From the NCBI GenBank assembly GCA_009809945.1, contig WTPW01000027.1, positions 259,017-323,016 on the forward strand: a DNA stretch of 64,000 bases, in the 5' to 3' direction. Of this stretch, positions 60,080 through 64,000 are shown piece after piece. The notes below the pieces were generated by a model. That model did no database searches. It was not told the DNA's origin and worked only from the letters and a program-made list of their open reading frames with translations. The stretch comes from Gigaspora margarita. Lineage: Eukaryota > Glomeromycota > Glomeromycetes > Diversisporales > Gigasporaceae. Numbering within the stretch: the first letter of the stretch is position 1; every line of letters starts with the position of its first letter. A program made the translations under genes and the position numbers.

Positions 60080-60200
60080 TAGTAGCATGCTATTTATTAC
60101 ATAATATTTTTTTACTTAATAGCCACCCATCCATATATAGTGTGATCACCCTAATTTCAATTCTGATTGGTTAATGTAATGACTAATATTTATAATATAT
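60080..60200. mobile_element. Partial copy of the 41177-type MITE
   Basis: AGCATGCTATTTATTACATA followed by TTACTTAATAGCCACCCATC corresponds to the right arm of the 41177 element read in reverse. The other arm is missing. Confidence 0.6.
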
Positions 60201-60214
60201 TATATAAATATATA

Positions 60215-60860
60215 TAATATTAAATAACTCTTGATCTACTTGTCCATTTTGGATGATTTTACTATCAAAATGTTCATCTCAATGAGACAATTCTAACAAG
60301 CCCAAAATCATTAAAATCCAAACACAGGGTCATAAGATCGCCAAGGTTTTGTATTATCATATACCGTATATTCCCAAAAATAAGCAACCTTTTTTGGGGC
60401 AAAAATTACACAAAAAAGTGGTGGGTTTTTTATTTTCGAATTGTTGAATTTTTTGAAAAATTGAAAAACGTACTAATTAAAATTATCCCAATGACATGAA
60501 ATTTTTGCTTTAAGTGTATTTTTATGTCCTGAACAAGTTTACTTAATGGCACTTTTGAGGTTTACTTAGTAACATTTAGACTTTTATATGTAGCAACTGC
60601 TAACACGTTTTTTGAGATTTTTGAAAAAAATCAGGGGGGTTGCTTATTTTCGGAGTTGCTTATTTTTGGGAATCTACGGTATATAAATTTTAATATATAT
60701 ATATAATAATACAAAACCTTAACAATCTTGTGACTCAGTGACTGGATTTTAATGGTTTTAGGCTTGTTAGAATCGTTTCATTGAGACGAACATTTTGGTA
60801 GTAAAATCATCCAAAATGGACTAGTAGAAAAAAGTTACTTAATATTAAATAATATATATA
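60215..60860. repeat. Palindrome with two GAGACGAAT-type palindromes and a nested TIR element
   Basis: AATATTAAATAACT and AGTTACTTAATATT mark the inverted outer edges. The inner palindromes are at about 60238-60338 and 60724-60826, and AAGGTTTTGTATTAT mirrors ATAATACAAAACCTT. The apex is occupied by the element at 60362-60681. Confidence 0.8.
60362..60681. mobile_element. TIR element, CCGTATTCC / AAAATAAGCA family (320 bp)
   Basis: Ends TACCGTATATTCCCAAAAAT and ATTTTTGGGAATCTACGGTA, then AAGCAACC/GGTTGCTT. The interior contains CTGAACAAGTTTACTTAATG, the motif shared with the palindromic families. It is nested in the 60215-60860 palindrome. Confidence 0.85.
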
Positions 60861-61899
60861 TTATAGGTCCAGTACAAAAATGTAAATACACCAATTTTTT
60901 AATAATAAAATTTTTTTCTAAAATTTAATGTAAATATTTAAATACCTTAATTTATTATATATATTAAGGATTTATTTAAATATAAATTTTATTAAACAAT
61001 TTTTTTTCTGTAGAAACTTTTATTAATGACTTATTTTTTTAATTTGAAAATGCATAAATATAAATATACTAAAATTAAAAAATTAATTTATCTATATATA
61101 AAAATTTTTAATTTTTAATTATCTATTTATAATTTTTTATACTAAATAAAGAAGTTCAAAGCTATCTTTTAATATAAAATTTATTATCTTTATATATAGA
61201 TATTGTTGTATAATAACTTTTTTAAAATTTAGTATAGTTTTAAAAAAAGTGAAAAAATGCCTTTTAAATATAAATATATTTTTGTTACTAATTTGCAACT
61301 TTATAAGTTTAAATTGTACAAGTGTATTGGTATATATATGCTAAATATATAGTCAAAATTTTAGCTTAATTAAATTAGTAGTTGTTAAAATATAAATTTT
61401 CAAATATTTAACAATAATTACTGTATATAAAATTACTATACATAGTACTAATAGCTATAGAATCAATAAAAACTATATTTAAAATTTTATAAGAAAATAA
61501 TTGCTAGATAAAAAGTTATTAAATATCAAAGTTGATGTATTTGTATTAAAAATCATTAATTTACTATATATACTATATATAATCTATTAATAAAACTTAA
61601 TAAGTTGCTATTAGTAAATTTTTATATATTTTACAAGTTTTGGTTCAGAGGATCATCAAAAAGAGATTTTGCATAACCTGTAGTTATTGGTTATAATGAA
61701 ATAATAAAATAATATAACAATATAACTGTTTGTGATCTAGATTAGATTAGAAATAATATGATCTATATATAGATTAACCAATAGAATTGTGATATTATAT
61801 GGTATTCAAATATAATAAAAATTGTATCTTGGTACTTTAAGCCTATTTGAAATTATAATTTTATTTAATACAAGTATTGTGGGCACTGCTGGTGCCCTT
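60861..61899. other. Extremely A/T-rich DNA
   Basis: No gene seen. A small perfect hairpin GGGCACTGCTGGTGCCC lies at 61881-61897, just before the tandem repeat begins. Confidence 0.6.
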
Positions 61900-63410
61900 T
61901 TCAAAGATATAAAGTGCCATAAAGAATGAATTAATTTTTTAAATTTCTTCTACAGGACTCAGTGTTTCTGTAATGATAAAAAGGTGAATGAATTATTTGT
62001 TTCAGAATTATCATAATTTCTATCATAAATTACTATAAAAAAATTTTGTTATAAACCTACTCGACGGATAATACATTTTGAGTTTAATTAAATTATTGTA
62101 GTTTAATCATAAATTACTATTAAAAATTCTCATATTAAACTTGTGTGCTGTTCTATGCTAATAATCACAAGGCAGGTTTAGGGTTTAGTTAGTTTGTATT
62201 GGAATTATTATGGTTTCTATCATGTACTGCTGTTACAAACCTTACTATTCTAGCAATACACAGTATGTAGCTCACTAATGCATATTATTAATGTTATCCA
62301 CACCTCAGTTAATCTAATTTTAAAGATCAAAGTGTTTATAACAAATAAAACTTGATTTTTTAAATTTAGCTACAAAAAGGTGAATTACTTTGTATTAGAA
62401 TTATCATAATTTCTATCATGAATTACTATAAAAAAATTCATTACAAACATACTCGATGGATAATACATTTTGAGTTTGATTAAATTATTGTAGTTTAATC
62501 ATAAATTATTGTTAAAAATTCTCATATTAAACTTGCACACTATTCTATTCTAATAATCACAATGCAGGGTTAGGGTTTAGTTAGTTCATGTTGAAATTAT
62601 TATAGTTTCTATCATGTTCTACTATTACAAACCTTACTATTCTAGCGATACATAGTATGTGGCTCACTAATGCATGTTATTAACATTATCCACACCTCAA
62701 TCTAATTTCAAAGATACAAAATGTCCATAACAAATGAAACTCAATTTTTTAATTTAAGTTACAAAAAGATAAATTATTTTGTATTAGAATTATTTTAATT
62801 TCTATCATGAATTACTATAAAAAATTCTGTTATAAAGTTACTTGACCGATAATACATTTTGAGTTTGATTAAATTATTGTAGTTTAATCATAAATTACTG
62901 TTAAAAATTCTAATATTAAACTTGCACGTTATTCTATTCTAATAATCACAATGTGGAGTTAGGGTTTAGTTTGTTCATGTTAGAATTATTATGGTTTCTA
63001 TCATGTGCTGCTATTACAAATCTTACTATTCTAGTGATACATAGTATGTGAATCACTAGCGCATATTATTAACATTATCTACATCTTAGTTAATCTAATT
63101 TCAAAGATTCAAAGTGTCCATAACAAATGAAACTCAATTTTTTAAATTTAGCTACAAAAAGGCAAATTGTTTTGTAATATAATTACTTTATTTCTATTGT
63201 GAATTTTACTATAAATTATTCTGTACAAACCTATTCAACAGATAATGCATTTTAAGGTTGAATTTAATTAAATTATTGTAATTTCTATCATGAATTACTT
63301 TAAAAATTCTCATATAAAACTTGCATGCTATTCTAATAATTACAATATGGTTATAGTCTCTATTATATATCACTTTTGTAAAACTTATTTTTTGGCAATA
63401 CACAGTATGT
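61900..63410. repeat. ~390-bp tandem repeat, four units
   Basis: The marker GATAATACATTTTGAG recurs at 62067, 62459, 62848 and 63241 (last one GATAATGCATTTTAAG), spacings of 392, 389 and 393. Each unit also has GGGTTTAGTTAGTT, TTTCTATCATG, CTTACTATTCTAG.AATACA and TTATCCACACCTC. The last unit is shortened and ends at CACAGTATGT where an LTR begins. No frame is kept across the units. Confidence 0.9.
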
Positions 63411-63993
63411 TGTTACAAGTGACTATTGCCTTCAATATAGTACTTGCAACACAACACACAGTGACAGGGATCTTGTAAGGGTCAGAGAAGATATGAAGCG
63501 GTGTGCAAGTAGAATATTACTTCACTAGAGTGGTTCATTATATTTATTTATTAAAGAGCAAGAGGGTATTTATTTGGCAAAGATATATTTTATTTATTTA
63601 TAAGATAATATTCAAGATAGATAACTATTCCTAAACATTAGAGGGAGGAGAGGAGAATCTGAGTCTATTGTACAGAAGGGCAGAAAAATAGGGCTTATAT
63701 ACCTTTTGATCATTAGAAATAGAAACGGTAGAAATGGTAGAAATGGTAGAAATAGTAGAAATAGTAGAAATGGTAGAAATGGTAGAAATGGTAGAAATGG
63801 TAGAAATAGTAGAAATAGTATACCATGTTACTCGTACTTCTAACTTAGCCATATATAGTTAATAATATAAAATAATATAAAAAATATAAAATAATATAAT
63901 AAAATAAGATAATAAAATAATCCAATAAAATATAATTAAAATAATACTAGAAAATACATTAAAGAAACTAATACTAAAACTCATTCTATAACA
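63411..63993 (-). mobile_element. LTR of the same family as 1287-1727, probably a 3' LTR
   Basis: Starts TGTTACAAG and ends CTATAACA in plus-strand reading; long stretches match the left LTR (ATTGCCTTCAATATAGTACT, GGGTCAGAGAAGATATGAAG). A TATA box lies at about 63703-63694 on the minus strand. It cuts the 390-bp repeat at its left edge with no primer-binding site there. The right flank TTTCCAT reads ATGGAAA on the minus strand, which fits a purine tract before a 3' LTR. The body would therefore lie right of the window. Confidence 0.8.
63727..63816 (-). repeat. 10 x 9-bp minisatellite (GGTAGAAAT) in the LTR U3
   Basis: Ten units, some with A for the first G. It occupies the same U3 position as the unrelated 8-bp repeat in the left LTR. 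The repetitive Ile-Ser-Thr frame across it is an artefact. Confidence 0.95.
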
Positions 63994-64000
63994 TTTCCAT

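Noticed and set aside
61900..63410. CRISPR array
   Set aside because: Long (~390-bp) diverged tandem units without short repeats and unique spacers; also a eukaryotic genome.
63631..63852. Protein with repeated Ile-Ser-Thr
   Set aside because: Produced by the 9-bp minisatellite in the LTR; no independent coding evidence.
63411..63993. Solo LTR with target duplication
   Set aside because: Left flank TATGT and right flank TTTCC do not match, so a 3' LTR of an element continuing beyond the window fits better.

Overview
The window looks like nuclear DNA of an arbuscular mycorrhizal fungus (Glomeromycotina, most likely Rhizophagus or a close relative). The reasons are the very high A+T content, short introns (about 75-95 bp), an F-box/RNI leucine-rich-repeat paralogue pair, a tyrosine-kinase-like protein with the CxxC...WCQSC zinc module that is greatly expanded in Rhizophagus, and a dense load of hAT, Mutator-like and pogo-like non-autonomous elements. 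The genus is inferred from family knowledge, not from a search.

Layout. 1-1727: start of an LTR retrotransposon on the minus strand (5' LTR, primer-binding site, broken gag-like frame) that runs off the left edge. 1.7-7.2 kb: small inverted-repeat elements, two with perfect 8-bp target duplications. 7.2-28.2 kb: the gene compartment, holding two 587-residue F-box/LRR proteins (+), a TKL-type probable pseudokinase (+), a spliced multi-pass membrane protein (-), and a tandem pair of spliced secreted acid phosphatases of the phosphoesterase family (-). The phosphatase copies share promoter and 3' flank sequence. Between these genes lie more MITEs and an 828-bp hAT derivative.

28.8-64 kb: I see no intact protein-coding gene. 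The tract is built from nested mobile and palindromic DNA: foldback elements up to 1.6 kb, eleven copies of a ~105-bp palindrome with a GAGACGAAT core, tandem arrays of hairpins, a ~1-kb retroposon with a tRNA-like head and poly(A) tail, a MULE-like element with 9-bp target duplication, a ~390-bp tandem repeat, and a second LTR of the first family at the right edge. An 820-base assembly gap lies at 42527-43346.

Working together: the phosphatase pair would act outside the cell to release phosphate, fitting a phosphate-trading symbiont. The F-box/LRR and kinase genes belong to large lineage-expanded families of unknown partners. The most unusual content is the repeat compartment: palindromes nested inside larger palindromes, one short motif (GAACAA-S-TTTACTTA) shared by otherwise different palindromic families, and a MITE family whose core is conserved while every copy has its own private terminal inverted repeats.
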